A DNA stretch of 64,000 nt from Homarus americanus (lineage: Eukaryota > Arthropoda > Malacostraca > Decapoda > Nephropidae): positions 9,714,388 through 9,778,387 of the forward strand of contig NW_024737068.1 of assembly GCF_018991925.1 (NCBI RefSeq). Reading direction: 5' to 3'. The stretch's first letter is position 1, and every line of letters begins with the position of its first letter. Both the position numbers and the translations under genes were made by a program. Of the stretch, positions 62,335-64,000 are shown in pieces. The notes under the pieces were generated by a model. It made no database searches. It saw nothing but the letters and a program-made list of their open reading frames with translations, and had not been told where the DNA came from.

Positions 62335-63730
62335 CCTCAAAACCCAAACTTTACTTTCTTCTTGGAAGCATGCCTTGGTTCAGCCCATCCCGAAGAAGGG
62401 TGACCATTCTACTCCCTCTAACTATCACCCCATTGCCTTAACTTGATCCTTCTCTAAGATTTTCGAAACTATCTTGAACTCCCATTTTCTCCGTCACCTT
62501 GTCGGATCACCAGCATGGCTTTTGCCAGGCAAGATCTACTGGTAATCTGCTCTCCTATTGCACCTATCTTTGGTCATCCTCTCTTAGGTATTATGACGAA
62601 ACTTTCATCGTGGCCCTCGACATCTCCAAAGCATTTGATAGGGCATGACACAAGTCTTTGCTTTCTAAATTTCCCTCTTATGGTTTCTCTCCCCCACTTT
62701 TTTTCTAATCTCTAGCTTCCTTGAGAACCGATCCATGGCAGTTGTTGTCGAGGGATCGATCTCTCGCTCTTTCTCTACCAATAGTGGTGTCCCAACTTTC
62801 ATCCTTCTTTTCATCAATGATTTACTTTACACTACTGTACAACTAATTCTATCCATTCTTACGCTGATCATTCTACTCTTCACTCTTCCTCACATTTTCC
62901 CCTTCCTCCTAACTCTCAAACTTGATCTGTTTCTAGAACTGCCATCATTACTTCTATTAATGCGGATCTGTGCAGCATCTCTGAATGGGGAGGTACAAAC
63001 TTGGTTAAATTCAATAGTAATAAAACTCAGTATTTACCAATTACACTTTCTAAATTAAATGATCTCCCACCAATTACATTTCAAGACGCTATTCTTCTGC
63101 CAAATTCTGAAATAGATATGTTAGGCCTCACCATTTCCTCCAATATGTCATGGAAATCATACATCCTTAATATAGCTAAAGTTGCCTCCCGAAAGTTGGG
63201 AATGCTGTACAGATGCCGTAGCTACTTCACTCCTGAGCAGTTGCTTCAAGTATATAAGGGATTCATTCAGTGCCGGATTTAGATCTGTGGAGGCCCATGG
63301 GCAGCCTCTTTGTGGAGGCCCCCCTCATTATAACTACCCAAGAGGGTGGGGTGGTGAGTGAAGCGAGCCTAAACATCTGGGAGTTCCGGGGGACGCTGTA
63401 AGCCTCCCGGGAAAATTTCGAAATTTGAACACTTCTTTGGAGAATTTTGAAGCCATATGCAGTTATATTGAGGAAATTAGAACATATTGTAATATGTGGA
63501 GGCCCCCAGATTGTGGAGGCCCCTGGGCAGCTGCCCACTTTGCCCACTCCTGAATCCGGCCCTGGATTCATTCTTCCTAACTTGGAGTACTGCTCTCATA
63601 TCTGGGGTGGCTCTTCTTCTGTCCAACTGTTAGATTGGGCGGAATCAAAGGCATGTCGTCTTATTAACTCTAAACCCTTTAGTTGGCAATCTTTCTTCCC
63701 TTTCTCTTCGCTGCATTTTTTTTTTTATTA
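62335..63730 (+). pseudogene. LINE ORF2 (RT) pseudogene, split by a MITE
   Basis: Fragments in changing frames show the RT blocks in order: PIPKKGDHSTPSNYHPIALT (62383-62442), IFETILNSHF, VALDISKAFDRA (about 62611) followed by a TGA, FINDLL (about 62812) and HSYADHSTLHS (62854-62886). The last is the catalytic block, where the second Asp reads His. Then WLNSIVIKLSIY or FNSNKTQYLPITLSK, and SYFTPEQLLQVYKGF (about 63220-63265). After the MITE the frame continues LPNLEYCSHIWGGSS to about 63730, where a T-run ends it. It belongs to the same family as 34799-35205. Confidence 0.85.
63268..63564. mobile_element. hAT-type MITE, 297 bp
   Basis: Ends CAGTGCCGGATTTAG and CTGAATCCGGCCCTG are inverted repeats (13 of 15). 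The element is flanked by the exact 8-bp duplication GATTCATT (63260-63267 and 63565-63572). It contains GTGGAGGCCC several times and no transposase. It lies within the LINE, whose frame continues on both sides. Confidence 0.93.
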
Positions 63731-64000
63731 TTGGGCACCCCTACATCCCTGTGTAAGGTGAAGCGCAGAAGCGTTTACAGCGCCCAACAGGGAAGCATGC
63801 TAAGTTCATGCTTGCCTTTATGCCTCATGAGTTAAGGGCGTAGAAGCCTGAAGAGTCAAGGGCATAGAAGCCTGAAGAGTCAATGGTTTATGTCTAAGCT
63901 AGTTATTGGAAGCTCCAACAACTATCCCTGAATACGAATTCGCAACTTTCGATTTGCAGCAGGTACCTACTTTGCTGCTAAGTGAACAGGGACTAGTGGA
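63731..64000. other. No gene; short tandem duplication
   Basis: TAGAAGCCTGAAGAGTCAA occurs twice (about 63841 and 63866). The rest to the window end is unrecognised. Confidence 0.55.

Overview
The window is animal genomic DNA that is almost entirely repetitive. The best guess is an arthropod, probably a decapod crustacean. This rests on several (TTAGG)n-related tracts, many long (AT)n microsatellites, CR1-, Ty3/gypsy- and hAT-type elements, and split exons with GT-AG borders. The species is inferred, not shown. A run of 100 Ns (42290-42389) marks an assembly gap.

Layout. 1-8.0 kb: a CR1-type LINE on the minus strand (about 1381-5230), two copies of a 158-bp direct repeat 6.16 kb apart, and two 21-bp minisatellite arrays. 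8-11.6 kb: mostly featureless. 11.6-17.1 kb: a damaged LINE with a reverse transcriptase and a C-terminal nuclease-like domain, then a 1.0-kb hAT-type element with 8-bp target duplications, then a second 3' fragment of the same LINE. 17-22 kb: AACCT-rich inverted-repeat elements and a degenerate TTAGG array. 21.7-26.7 kb: an RNase H-bearing LINE split by a young Ty3/gypsy element (gypsy A) that has two 331-bp LTRs but no reverse transcriptase. 29-34 kb: a tRNA-like SINE, hairpins beside (AT)n tracts, and a 3.5-kb imperfect inverted repeat. 34-37 kb: a second gypsy family (gypsy B), also without reverse transcriptase. 37.7-46.8 kb: a 9-kb G-rich minisatellite containing the gap. 49.6-50.8 kb: a perfect 56-bp foldback around a telomere-type array, then a gypsy A 3' end. 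52-56.5 kb: a two-part intronic minisatellite. 59-64 kb: a third gypsy A copy, a gypsy B solo-LTR-like segment, and a LINE split by a small hAT-type MITE.

Only one host gene is supported. It lies on the minus strand with exons at 58854-58754, 58303-58089, 57754-56561, 51175-51053 and 49278-49194. Splice sites and codon phases agree across all five. I do not recognise the protein; the large exon is Ser/His/Pro-rich and looks disordered. Its introns hold most of the repeats from 49 to 59 kb. The other long open frames are transposon remnants or frames kept open by tandem repeats.

I found no new enzyme system. The most unusual features are structural: a minisatellite whose unit resembles the adjoining exon-intron junction, the 3.5-kb inverted repeat, and two gypsy families that both lack the reverse transcriptase segment.
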